DNA from: Cycas panzhihuaensis
Taxonomy: Eukaryota > Cycadophyta
Reading direction: 5' to 3'
DNA: 64,000 nt
Assembly (NCBI GenBank): GCA_023213395.1
Contig: CM041465.1
Location: 138,391,741 to 138,455,740, forward strand
Of the stretch, positions 23,674-35,006 are shown piece after piece. Each line of letters opens with the position of its first letter. The stretch's first letter is position 1. The notes under the pieces were generated by a model. It made no database searches. It was not told the DNA's origin and saw only the letters and a list, made by a program, of their open reading frames with translations. A program made the translations under genes and the position numbers.

Positions 23674-26460
23674 TGTTTCCCAGCTACTCGGAATGGATAA
23701 GGATAGGTCAACCTAGTTAGGCTCAAGTATACTTCTCCCTTTTCACTTGTACTATTTCTTTGGAAAGGTTGACAAAAGTGTTGCCTCGTTGCATGACTGC
23801 TTGCTTCATTTATATGATCACTTTACATTTGTTGCCTGTTCATGCTGCTTGTCATATTGTGAGCCTATGACGACCCAGTGGGACCTACCTTTCCGCAAGG
23901 TAGGCATTCCCATGGCACTTTACGACTCTCCGCGATGTCTCCACACCGCCTTGAGTTTCTATTAGACTGTATGTCCCATTCATCCCTCGACCTTGAGCTC
24001 CTAGCACCTCATTTCTGGGACCTTTTGCCTGTTGATGTTTGCTTGCCTCTGTCCACGTGCATTTTGGACTATCTCAGCCACTTAGACAGGAGGGCCAGCC
24101 CCTCCCAGGCCTGCCACATCACCTCCCAAAGCTCCTGGAACCTAAAATTGCCATTTGGCTTTTACGGTCCCACACCATCAGTAAACTTAGTGAGTGCTGA
24201 AGTTTCTTGGCGGTACCATGAGGTTTGCCATGGTGCGACTATTATCAGTTATTTTTTAAAAAACTGCTATGGCAATTCTCGCATTTCTTGTGGAATCGCC
24301 ACGTGGCCTCGCATCCGCCTTAGCCCTATTCGTGCCATATTCACCTACTTAAGGTTGGGATGGGTATAAGTATCCAAACCCTCATCATTTTGAGGGCTTC
24401 TTAGATCATTTTTTTCACTCTCTTACATAATAGTTCCTGCTGCAACTTCTGCTCTCCTTCTCTTCCTGTTATAGGTGTACTTGTAGGCCTATGTTTCCTG
24501 TAACCTCAGGCTAGGATCTACCTGCAACTACTTACTTCCATGGTAGGAAGCCTCTCTCTAAGTTTTATCAAGCAATTTTGGTGTTGATTCTTCTCCAACT
24601 CACCCAGCAAGTGTCACTTTGGACAGTCCATTGGAATCTCTCCTGCAAACCCTTGCACGGGTCCTCTTCTCCACTGATAGCAAGCCCAAATCTGCCATAT
24701 ATCTGCCCAGTAGATCTTCCGAACTATTTTCTTCTGGATTTATGGTAAGTTACCTCCATATTGGACCTACTTCTTGTCTTGTTTGCCTGTTTCCTTCAGG
24801 TTTCACCATAGCAAGATTTGTTTCCATTATATTTGGCTCGTTGCTTTCTGGCTCTACCTTTCTCTCCACTAGTTTTCTTCGAGGGAGTAGCGAGAGAATA
24901 GTCACAAGGTTGAGTGAAGAGAGCAAGGCGAGGCAGCCCCCCTTTTCAGTCCTTCTCTCCAAGGGTAATCCCTTCCCACCTTCTCTTCTCTTGCTCCATG
25001 CTCTTCTTGGGATTATTAGGAGTGATTGAGCCTTAGGCCTGCGCTGGATTATCAGCATATGCAGCCTCTTGCTGCGTTGATTCTAGGACTGCTCGCCTTT
25101 TGTTTGGACCCCCGTAGTGTCCCTCGGGTTGTTGGGTATCCCTTGATATCATTGGCAAGGGTTGTGCACCGGATTGCTGCCCATAGCAACTCTATGTCTT
25201 GCATATTTCCCCAATGCTTCGTTACCCTTTTCTTTGCATCTCTTGGTTGTCCTTAGTTGTCTTTACCATTACCTTGCTGTGCTTGAGAGTTGTGTGGAAA
25301 ACCCAGCAGAGGGTTAGCCATCCTGAGGCTTCCCTTACTCCATTTTTGCTTGATGTTTATCCTTGCTTGAGAGAGGGTTTTAGAGCTTGTTGCAGTAACT
25401 ATTTTTCCTAACACTCTAACATAAGTATCACATATATACTTGCATATACATAGTTTATCTTTTGTAGCCCCTTCTCAGAAGGGATAAGTCCATGCATGTG
25501 CAGGTTGTCGTGGTGCTCTTGCGAAGGTATAAAGCGTTCGGATCTGGGTAAGGTCTACCATTTTGTTCTTTGCTTTGGCTTCTTTCCTTTTTGCTTTCTT
25601 TTCATAAAGGGGAAGGTAAGGGAGCCCCCACCATTCACGTCAAGACTTGGTTACGCATCCATGGATTGACGCAAGGACGTACGTTGCACGTGGGTGAGGT
25701 CCCCCATCGGCCGCTACATCTTCCGGGTATGTACATCCTTCCTCTAACTCTCGTTTTTCCTTTCTTACTTTTGTTTAGGATCTATGTGTTAGTTAAATAG
25801 GTCACACATAAAAGTAAAAGGGAAAACAGTATATTTTATTTACATTTGTATATTTGTACATTGTATACTCAACCCTCATAGCAAAAGGACCTATAGGAAA
25901 CTCACCCTTCCCTTTTCCTTTTCTTGCAAAGCCTAGCTTGCCCTTTTGGTTCATTCCACTTGGGATTGTTTACTTGTATATGTGACACCTATTCCCATTT
26001 CCTTTCCTGTTTTCTTTTCAAATCGTTAAGGGAAACTTTGGTTTAGTTGTCCCATTCTCTTTTCTCTCTCATCCTCTTGGCCTTATTTGCTTGGTTAAAT
26101 AACCAAGAGGAACCTGGCCACATCGTAAGCTATCGCCTACCTTGTTCCCGCTCGTTTCCCTCCATCATAAGGAAACCTTTGAGGACTCTTTTCTTCCCCT
26201 TCCGGCCACCCAAGGGTGGGAGGATCTTCCTCTCGAGTTTATCTGGGCTACCTTTCTTGTTTTCCCTCTTTCTCTCTTCGATAAAGGACCACCCCAAGGT
26301 AATTGGGTATCATCCGCAGGTCCCAAACTCTTGCTCTGGTGCATGAGGCACCCTGCGTGATACTTACTTTGCTTGTAGGTTTTCACCCGCACCCTCAATA
26401 TCACCATCGACCATCATCATTCCTACCAAGCTTAGCGATTATCCCGTAGACGCGCATCCA
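23674..26460 (+). repeat. Gypsy 3' LTR
   Basis: 2787 bp, starting TGTTTCCC and ending GCGCATCCA, colinear with 9435-12221. Most differences I see between the two are C/T and G/A changes. TATA at 24365-24370. Followed by the right target duplication aatac. Confidence 0.94.
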
Positions 26461-27010
26461 AATACCAAGATAATAAATAATCCATTGTCTAAGAATTTAA
26501 AGTAAACACAATGATCATACTCACTTCTTTTAAAATTTTAGCTCTCCATGAAGGTATTAAACTTCCTATACCATTGCTTGGTACAATGATTTCCTGAGCC
26601 TATAAATAACTCTTTTCTTGTCATCCTATACAAACCCTTATGGTTGATCCATATAGATCTCTTTATCTAAATCTCCATATAGAAATGTTATTTTTACATC
26701 TAACTACTCAAACTCTAAATCAAGAGAAGCTATCAATGCTAACAAAACCCAAATTGAAACAAGTTTGATAACTGGTGAAAAGATCTCATGAAAGTCAATA
26801 CTTACTTTCGATATAAAACCTTTAGCTACCAGTCTTACTCTATATTTATCAATCTTTCTATCAACATCTATTTTCTTCTTAAAAACCCACCTGCAACCAA
26901 CAATCTTCTAACCATGTGGAAGTTCTACCAAGTCCCATGAATTATTTTCTTCAAAGCATCTAATTCTTCCTGCATAACCCTCTTCCACTTCTCACTATGG
27001 ATATCATCTA
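26461..27010 (-). pseudogene. Copia reverse transcriptase N-terminal half
   Basis: Minus-strand text starts near WKRVMQEELDALKK (canonical W..AM.EE..AL..N.TW) at about 26990 and ends DNGLFIILVL right at the Gypsy insertion. The next codons, on the far side of the Gypsy at 9434, are the YVNN box. Several stops and shifts lie between. Confidence 0.82.
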
Positions 27011-27249
27011 CTACTTCCTCATTAAATGTAGGCTCACCATTATTAGAAACCAAAGTAATAGAAATAGAAGGGTGTACCTATCAGGTGGATGACTTATTTA
27101 TATAGACCTTCTAACAGTTGGTGGAGGAGTGTCCATATACTCCTATAAATCTGTTGTAGATTCATCTTGAAAAAAGTCTTCTTACTCTTCTATTTTTAAA
27201 AATGGCTAGGTCTCAAGCTTGACCTGTTGATGTTCAAATTTCTACTCCT

Positions 27250-28023
27250 ATTTCACTTCAACTTCTACACTATCTAATTTTATAAAGGGAGATTCATCAA
27301 ACATAACATCTCTATTAATAATCATTTTGTAGGTAGTGGGATCCCATAACCTATATCCCTTCACACTATCTCTATCACCATAACTAACAAAGATATATCT
27401 CTTAGATTTTGGGTCTAACTTTTATTAGTCAAGGCATAAGCATCATAACCAAAAACTTTCAAATTTGAATAGTCACATACATGTCCAGTCTATACCTCTT
27501 TAGGAATCTTATAGTCTATTACAAGTGATAGGGACCTATTTACCAAATAATAAGTTATCTAGATATCTTCTGCCCATAAGCCCTGCTCCACTCCTACATT
27601 ACTTAGCATGCTTCTTGCTCTTTCCAAGAGTGTCATATTCATGTACTCAGTTATGTCATTCTATTGTGGAGTATAACTAGTGGTCTTATACCTTTCAATC
27701 CTAGCTTTTCTGCAATAGTTCTCAAACTCCAAGGAGTTGAACTCACCTCCATTATCAGTTCTTAAATATTTGATTGACCTGTCAATGCTCTTCTTAACTA
27801 GAGCCTTACACTGCTTAAACACACTAAATACTTTAGATTTCTTTTTTAAAAAATAGACCCATACTTTTATAGAGCAATCATCTATAAATGTGATAAAGTA
27901 CAATGATCCTCTATAAGATATTAAAGGGGCTAGTTCCCACACATCTGAATATACATAATCCAGAACACGTTTACTAGTGTAACTCCCTACTTTAAACCTG
28001 AGTCTATACTACTTTAAAAAAAT
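27250..28023 (-). pseudogene. Copia integrase
   Basis: The best-kept part is 27942-27661: YSDVWELAPLISY (first Asp just upstream), LYFITFIDDCSIKVWVYFLK, SIKYLRTDNGGEFNS (second Asp) and RKARIERYKTTSYTPQ. A stop comes next, then EYMNMTLLERARSML with the catalytic Glu. The end (GYRLWDPTTYKMIINRDVMF) is at about 27370-27270. It inserted the cDNA into the genome. Stops make it inactive. Confidence 0.9.
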
Positions 28024-28540
28024 CTAATGTTTACAAAAAGTCAAATCTGAAAGCTGTAAATTATGAAGCAACTTACAGTTTATCAGCATCTTAAGTTCTC
28101 TCTCACTCATGTGCCCAAGTCTCTGATGCCATAACTGAGCTAGATCTTTTGCAGTCTTTAATGTTGTAGCTACATGGCTGCCATATATAGTTCCCACTAA
28201 AATGTAAAGGTTTCCTTTCTTTAAGGCTTTCATAACAACCAAGGCGCCCTTTGACACCTTTAAGACTCCTTCATAATCTGTGTACTTATGACCACCAGAA
28301 TCTAGTTCATACAAAGAAATTATATTCCTTTTTAGATCAAGTACATGTCTAACTTTAGTTAATATTCTTACTATACCATTGAACATTTTAATTCTGATGC
28401 TACCAATGCCCATTGTTTTGTAGGAAACTTCATTTTCCATAAGCACATCACCACCATCAAGAGGTTGGTATAATGAGAACCAACTCTTATGTAGACACAT
28501 ATGGTGTGAAACACTTGAATATAATAATCAATCATGTTGA
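28024..28540 (-). pseudogene. Copia protease and GAG-pre-integrase domain
   Basis: Minus-strand frame 28500-28024 reads CLHKSWFSLYQPLDGGDVLM, then VRHVLDLKRNIISLYELDSG and LAQLWHQRLGHMSERELKML, the last being the HHCC start of the integrase zinc finger. Just upstream a degenerate LLYSSVSHHM stands for the protease box (LLDSGCSHHM), with the catalytic Asp lost. Confidence 0.85.
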
Positions 28541-29383
28541 TAATGGGAAATATTATAAGCAACCAAGACATCATCATTTGTACCTTGATTTGACTCCACA
28601 CGATTAGCCTCATTGGTAGGATCTTCATTTTTCTGGAACTTCTTTCTTTTATAACAATCCTTCTTGAGATGACATGTCTTATTATAGTGCCAATATCTGA
28701 GCTTACTCTTCTTGCCTTTTGACTTTGACCTTGATGTGTTCCTAGAGCTTTGTCCTCACTCAATCATTCTGCCTCTTGATGTCATAGCTTTTGGTGTGGA
28801 GGTTTCAAGACTGAACTGCCTTCTCACTTCTTCTATCAGCAAAGCACTTATAATAGAATCATAGTCTAATTCATCTATAATGCTAAAACTAATTGAGGTG
28901 ACAATATTATCCCAAGATTCTAGTAATGAATATAACAAGGTAACAACCTGACCATCCTCAATCGTGACATCGATACTAGCCAATTGACAAATAAAAGTAT
29001 TGAAAATATTTAAATGATCAATATTTTTGTACCTTCCTTCATCTGCAATGAGTACAACTACCTCTTCAAGTAGATTTGATTCGTCACTGATTTTGTCATA
29101 TACAAGCCTTCCAACTGGATCCGTAATCCTATTGTTGTCTACTCCCCTTCGATATTAAATAAAACTTCATCCACTAAGCATAATTGTATTGTGCTAGTAG
29201 CCCTTTTGTCTAGATCATCCCATTTGTCATCATTCATCCCCGCGGGTTTTTCAATTTGCCTACAAAAGCTTTGTACAAACCTTGTTATACCAGAAGATCA
29301 TACATTTTCAACTTCCACAACTCGAAGTTATTCTTGCTATTAAATTTCTCCACCTTGAACTTTACATTTGCCAATTTTACCAT
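28541..29383 (-). pseudogene. Copia gag
   Basis: Starts near the ATG at 29383 (KFNSKNNFELWKLKMYDLL, the usual Copia gag opening F.G.NF..W...M...L). Then DDKWDDLDKRATSTIQLCL, and ESWDNIVTSI...LLIEEVRR (28983-28756). The knuckle near 28660 reads YWHYNKTCHLKKDC, where two of the Cys positions of CX2CX4HX4C are changed. Stops occur. Confidence 0.85.
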
Positions 29384-29440
29384 TTGGTATAAAAAAAGTC
29401 GACACCCAAACCTTTATAAACTCACTGTAAAAATAAAAGT

Positions 29441-29453
29441 GGCTCTGATACTA
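29441..29453 (-). promoter_or_regulatory. Copia primer-binding site
   Basis: The minus strand reads TAGTATCAGAGCC, one base off TGGTATCAGAGCC, the complement of the initiator Met tRNA 3' end, next to the 5' LTR. Confidence 0.85.
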
Positions 29454-29458
29454 TTTAT

Positions 29459-30117
29459 TGTGTAAACTAGATCCCAATAACCAGAAACCACCACAAAGAT
29501 CTAAATTATTTTATAATTAATTACAAGAATCAAAACTGAATTTTAACATACAAGTTCTTAAACCAGAGATAATACAATAAATGAATTAGAAAGCCAAGCA
29601 TCACATATATGCCCGATATAACGTGGTAAAACCCTAGCAGTGTGCTAGGAAAACATCCATATAGGAAAGGTATCAATCTTTATTATCAAAGAATGGAGAA
29701 ATATAAATAATCTATAGCAAAATACTCATAGCAATAATAACTAGTTGTCTCTACTCAATACAGTATATCCAATACATTGAACACCATCAACATAATGAAA
29801 AAACACCTTAAATCAGGCTATATGAGAGTCATATAAGATATAAATCTTGACCATTAAATCAGAAGTATTTTAAATGAACAACCCTAATTCTCTTTACAAT
29901 TTAGTATGCTTTTCAGTGTTATCTTTTTGAGTTAAGGGCTACCACCCTTAAACCACCTCTTTACAAAGGGTTTCTGACTCCCCCCCGCCAACACCCCCTA
30001 GCCAAGGGGGACTCCTGCTCCTCTTAGATCCCCCCATAGAAGTTTGGGGAGAAAGTTGTGCTGCCAACCTATCAAAATTTTAGCCTCCAAAACATTATTA
30101 TTATATTATCTAATACA
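29459..30117 (-). repeat. Copia 5' LTR
   Basis: About 659 bp matching 7749-8413. The outer end is uncertain by a few bases (taataca against taaca), because small changes have blurred the terminal dinucleotide and the target duplication. Confidence 0.85.
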
Positions 30118-31052
30118 ATAGAGGATGGAGGAGGTGACAGAGGTTTATCAAGAATACCACATAAAGAATGAGCCTTATCTGTCGATGAGAACAGAGAATG
30201 GGGTGATAACCCCAATAGGTATACAAAAAGTGAAGGTGCCCTCATCATAAGATCTCTAGATCAAACCCCATGGCCTCTTCGTATTCTTATTCCTTTGACA
30301 GAGAGCCCGGTATGCTTATGAAGGATTAATAGGCACAAAGTATGACCAAATAATTCTCTGCAAATTCCCAAGTCCATTTTATTCACTTCTGCAACAAATC
30401 CAATTGTTTAGAAATGCCTTCATTTCCATAACATGTTACTTATATTATTTCCACTCGAGCATCTAGGCGCTCCTACTAATCAAAATAGGAAGCCCTTTGC
30501 TAAAGTAAATTTTATTAACTCTCTAGAAAGGTGTTGAAAATTGTTTACCCTACTCTTGACCAAAAATCAACATTTACTATCGCTTAATTTTTTTTGCATA
30601 GAATATTATAAGTTTGGCCAACAGGGTAAACAACTTTACTGACTTAAGGTTTTGACGGAGACATGCCATGATTTAATATAATCGATGACCAACAAAGTAA
30701 AATTCTCTTCAACGCTCCAATAGATGCATGTAATCTATACTTACAAATCTCACTTATTGGGGATAATGAGAAAGAATATTACACATCAAGCATTTCCATG
30801 TAGGATTGATTTTCCCATAGCCACTCATATACATCATATATAGATGTCAATAACCTAATAGAACTCATGTTATAAGAAAGAAAAAGGGCCTACAAATATC
30901 ATTTGCAACACCCATTCTCACTTGCTACCTCGGGCCACCATCTCTTAGTAGTGTGAAAATTATTCTTATCTCTAAGGATGAATTTGTTGATTAAATTTAG
31001 CAATAAAATCCTCCATAAGCTTGTTTAATTCTTTATTAGGGATGGGAAGCTT
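30118..31052. other. Decayed internal part of outer element
   Basis: Between the Copia and the HSP70 fragment. The minus strand has one phrase that could come from an integrase (FVSIDYMHLLER, near 30740-30700), but stops and shifts prevent a firm call. I see no other domain. Confidence 0.35.
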
Positions 31053-31569
31053 GTTAATGATTCTGAAAACATTCAAACCAGTAATGAGATCGGCATCCTT
31101 GGTGGCCTATCTTTGAGAATCATTGAAATAAGCTGGCATAGTAATAATAGTGTTCTTTATAATCTAACCCAAAAAATGCCTCTACAATCTCTTTCATCTT
31201 ACTCAAGACCATAGAGGAAATTTCTTCAAGAGAAAAATGTTTCTTCTCATCTTTATATCTAACCTCAATCATGGGCTTATCATCAAGACCAACAAAAACC
31301 TTAAAAGGCCACATCTTCATGTCCTTCTACATAGAAGGATCATTGAAACACATTCAGATCAATCTATTTACATCAAATACAGTATTCTGTGGATTCATGG
31401 ATGCCTAATTCTTAGTTATGTCTCCTATGAGGCATTTAGTATTAGTGAAAACCACATAAGAGGGAGTAGTCCTATTCCCCTAATCATTTGGAGTTATCTC
31501 CACTTGATCATACTACCATACACCAATGCAGTTGTACATCATTCCCAAATCAATTCCAACTACCTTCAT
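31053..31569 (-). pseudogene. Intronless HSP70 N-terminal fragment
   Basis: About 172 codons of cytosolic HSP70 on the minus strand: VGIDLGMMYNCIGVW (phosphate loop, GIDLGTTYSC in active proteins), GNRTTPSYVVFTNTKCLIGD, NPQNTVFDVNRLI, NDPSM[14 protein letters not shown], [18 protein letters not shown], then after a frameshift AYFNDSQR-stop-ATKDA and ITGLNVFRIIN. Homology stops there, although the ATPase domain should run on for 200 more residues. It starts close to the true N-terminus. NTVFD-NRLI is unbroken, whereas plant Hsc70 genes often have an intron at this Asp codon, so it looks like a copied mRNA. It lies about 310 bp inside the LTR-like repeat 31879-32237. Confidence 0.9.
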
Positions 31570-31854
31570 ATAAATCATTTCCCATGCATAAATTAAGTTG
31601 AAAGCCTAATGAAAATCATAATACGGGGATAGAAAATAGTAATATAATCTAAGGGCAGGTCATAACACCAAAGACACCAAGCAATAGCTAACCATAGTTA
31701 ATTCCAACATCACCACATCATCATTATAGCAACAATTAGAGCCCATAGAAAGACTCTTAGATTGAATGCACACATAGTTATATTATACATATCACTCACA
31801 TCCTAGGTTTAAGCAGTGCCATCTTGAGAAGTACGAGGATGGCTACCTTTAAAA

Positions 31855-31870
31855 CTTACTCTAATAGTAC
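31855..31870 (-). promoter_or_regulatory. Possible primer-binding site of outer element
   Basis: Just inside the right LTR-like repeat the minus strand reads CTATTAGAGTAAG, similar to the GTATCAGAG core of an initiator-Met primer site (seven of ten bases over the core). Weak on its own, but it lies about where a primer site is expected. Confidence 0.3.
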
Positions 31871-31878
31871 ATGTAAGA

Positions 31879-32237
31879 TGCACGCACTCGATAATCAAGA
31901 ACTAAAAATTATCAACATAAACCAATGTATAGATCTATTGATATGTTTCACTGAATATTGAATGTATACATATATATAGCAATGTAAAATTGTTATAAGA
32001 GAGGCTTTTTAGAATATGAAGAGTTGATCATGAAAGGTAACACATGGCACCTTGTATGATTAATGTTATAATGATATTACAATGAGGTGAGAGTAAATGA
32101 GACCCCATACATATAGGGTCACATCCTCAAACTATTACTAATCCTAACTATGACACTAATACCTTTATAATGCACTAACATAACATCACTTTAAACATTA
32201 AACATATGACCTTTAAATTAAACATTATATTCCAACA
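31879..32237 (-). repeat. LTR-like repeat, right copy of outer pair
   Basis: 359 bp matching 5094-5442. On the minus strand it runs TGTTGGAATATAATG...GCGTGCA with intact TG and CA ends. Either the 5' LTR of the outermost element or a solo LTR. Confidence 0.7.
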
Positions 32238-33843
32238 ATTATTTTTACTATTATAACATTTTTCAATGTTTTTATAGAGCCTATTTAGTGTCATGTAGTG
32301 ACCTATATAGTCCATTTGAAGAGTTATTTTCAAGCTAATTGAGAGTTGTATTTTGATGTATTTTTATGCACATTTAGGGGTTATTTTTTAGAATTGTTTT
32401 GAAGTTTTTTGGGGCTATTATTTCATAAGATTTCTAAAGTTTTTAAGGCCTATTTTATGATATATTTGGAGTATTTTATAGTAAATTTATTATAAATTCA
32501 AAGAAGGTTGTTCTTACAAATTTTGAAGTTGTTATTCATGGAGGAAAAGTAGCATATCTACTATCAAAAAAAGAGATCAATTACAAAAGAAAAAGAGACC
32601 CACTGAAATAAAAATGAGTTGTGGGACTGACCATCCCAATTGCTCAAATATGAGCTATTTTTTTGAAAAGAATAGAAAAATATTTGGCCTCTTAGTAGCC
32701 TTATTTAAATTTTTTTGCAATGTTTATCAAGTGAGAAAGTTGTCTTGTGAAAGAGTATTGTAGCTTAGGTTTCAAGTTTGTCTTCCATATCCCACTCTTA
32801 AAAAAATGAGGCAAAAGCAAAACATGCATATAAAAAATAAAGCATATTCCTTGTCACTAAAAAAGCTCCTCTCATCCCTTTGTATCTAATTCTATTCTGA
32901 TTTTATTTGGTTATTTGAAAAGTGTAGGAATCTAATGTAGGCTTATTGCAATGTTTAAAGTAGTGCCAGTACTAATGTAGGTCATGTTCATAGCCTAGTG
33001 TTAGTACCTGCACACTAGTTGTTGTATTACCAAGGAAAAGGTTTTAGGGTTTGAACAAAAATTGCCCATTGCACTGCACTGCACTACCATCTAATATCAT
33101 GGCACTTGCTCTATCAAGAACCCTCCCATCTTTGCTCAGTACTCACTTTCACCTCTTCCATAAGGAACTTTTCCACTGAGTCTCCCAAATCAACTACTAC
33201 CCTATGTTCATGGACTCTATTGCTCTTCAACCCTCTAACAACCCTCTTCAAATGGCACACTATCAACAATGTGAGATTATATAGTAGATGACTATGAAAT
33301 GGTTAATTTTTTTTTAAGATAGAATTGAAGATGAAAACCACAACCAATTTTTTGGTGAAACATGAAAGCTAAAAGCAAAACACAAATTTCACTAGTAAAG
33401 CCCTCCTTGCAAGGAGAATAAAGTAAGCCATGTCTACTAGAGATAAGAAGTCTATATCTCGAAAGGAGAGGCCCCAGATAAAAGGGACTGTAGACAAGAA
33501 GGTTTGGCTAGATAGTAATGGAGAAACCTGCATAAATAAATCACTCTCTTTTGGATGGAGTATCTACCTTCGACTTCATGATAAATCTAGTTTAGTCACC
33601 ACTCAATGTCAATTACATAATCAAAAAAAAGAGAAGCATTCAAGGGCAAAACTATCATTGAACTAATGTAGATGTAGAAGAATCACATAGAGCACCCCAA
33701 GCATACATAGTTGCATTATGCAAATGCCCCTGCATACCTTGCACACAACATCGAAATTACCAAAATCCAGACATAGTTGTAGAGACAAAGTATGAAGAAG
33801 TTGAATTGCTACACAATGAAAAAATAATAATAATAAACCCTAA
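32238..33843. other. AT-rich intergenic DNA, no gene recognised
   Basis: Nothing firm. At 33101-33290 a plus-strand ATG opens MALALSRTLPSLL, and the overlapping frame continues SSIRNFSTESPKS, which looks like the start of a mitochondrial presequence broken by a frameshift. I do not recognise the protein. The open frame 33430-33666 is Lys-rich and unplaced. Confidence 0.35.
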
Positions 33844-34303
33844 GGTTGCAGTCCCATGTAGGAGGGCTTTTAGAAAACCCGAAGTAGTTGTGCTCCATTT
33901 TTTACAAGGCGGATAGGGGAAATTGGGTCCCGTGGGATTTTTCCATTTCCCTACACCACATTCTCCTACCATGGGATAGCATTGTAAAGGTATAAATGCA
34001 CACTACAGATGCGACAATTACATATCAAAATATTTGGCATGAAGAAGTTGGCACAAAATTTTTTTGGCAAAATAATCCCTCACCAATCAAACAATACCAA
34101 TTGTCTAGTCTATAAATTGAGTGGGTTCCACTCAATTCAACAACACAATTTTTGTGTTGCTAAAAAATGACAGAGTTGAGTCATTTTACTCCAGGAATCT
34201 CAAAGAAGATTTGCTCTTCTCCTGTAAGCGGGTTCCCACCCACTACATGGGACCAGCTGGGTTGCAAAAATCAAAGCCTAGCCCTCTACATAGAATCGTG
34301 CTC
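33844..34303. mobile_element. Harbinger-like MITE, short copy (460 bp)
   Basis: Flanked by TAA on both sides (33841-33843 and 34304-34306). Terminal inverted repeats are worn: left GGTTGCAGTCCCATGTAG, right on the minus strand GAGCACGATTCTATGTAG. Both ends align with the larger copy at 57071-57974: 33844-33980 with its left part and about 34040-34303 with its right part. A 3-bp TAA duplication points to PIF/Harbinger. No transposase inside. Confidence 0.75.
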
Positions 34304-34943
34304 TAAATTGTAGATAAGAGTTTTATTTTCTAAAATATTTTTGTATATAATAACATTGATATTCAAATGGCAGACATGAAATAATCTTACAAAAGGATTT
34401 TACTTTTTTACATTTGTAAAATTAGAGTTAATTATATTTTATAAGTTTTAGGGTCTGTCAGCCCCCTTATTGGTCAATCCCCAGTCATTTGTAACGCTTA
34501 TGTGATAAGTGGCTTAGTGCGAAAGAAGCCAAGCCCTTGTTTTCAACCCTCTAAAGAGTTATCTTCATTTTTTTAGTAATAATTTGAACATGCAAACTCT
34601 AATTTCAACTTTATTAGTTATGTTATATTCATAAATGAGAGCCCTTCAATTTGGTAAGTCATGTGACAAATTTTGAAGCTGATTTGATGTAAAAATTTTA
34701 GTCTAAAGTTTTTTTTAATAATTTTAAGCATATTCATTTATTTTTTCAAAGCTTCTATTATATTTGTTACACATTATTTTGATATAATATATCTCAAATA
34801 GGAGGGTAAATGTAAAAATTCATATCATAAGCTTATTTTTAAGCTCTTAAAGACCCATTTCATTAAAGTTATCATTTAGAGAGAGTCATTTAATGTTTAT
34901 TAAGTCACATCCTTATTTTTATGTCATTTTATTATAATGGTGG

Positions 34944-35006
<63 letters not shown>

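Larger units (their letters stand above)
9435..26460 (+). mobile_element. Large Tat-lineage Ty3/Gypsy retrotransposon (17 kb)
   Basis: Complete structure on the plus strand: 2787-bp LTRs at both ends (TG...CA), primer-binding site, gag with a zinc knuckle, protease, RT, RNase H, integrase without a chromodomain, a 3.7-kb spacer with an antisense gene, a second archaeal-type RNase H, polypurine tract. The extra RNase H and the antisense plant-mobile-domain frame are known marks of the plant Tat branch (Ogre/Retand relatives). It inserted into the Copia RT gene and made a 5-bp duplication. gag has a frameshift; pol has only in-frame stops. It cannot encode its own proteins now. Confidence 0.93.
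7749..30117 (-). mobile_element. Ty1/Copia LTR retrotransposon, split by a nested Gypsy
   Basis: It runs on the minus strand: 5' LTR 29459-30117, primer-binding site 29441-29453, gag, protease, integrase, reverse transcriptase, RNase H, purine-rich tract, then 3' LTR 7749-8413. The Gypsy at 9435-26460 plus one copy of its 5-bp target duplication interrupts it. Without these it is about 5.34 kb, the normal size for a plant Copia. Domain order (integrase before reverse transcriptase) is that of Copia. All frames have stops and shifts. The LTRs differ at many positions, so this is an old insertion. The flanking 5-mer target duplication is not clear. Confidence 0.93.

Noticed and set aside
5094-32237. 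A firm target-site duplication for the outer LTR pair
   Set aside because: The adjoining 5-mers are tagga and attat. I could not make them match with small shifts of the ends, so the pair is reported as inference only.
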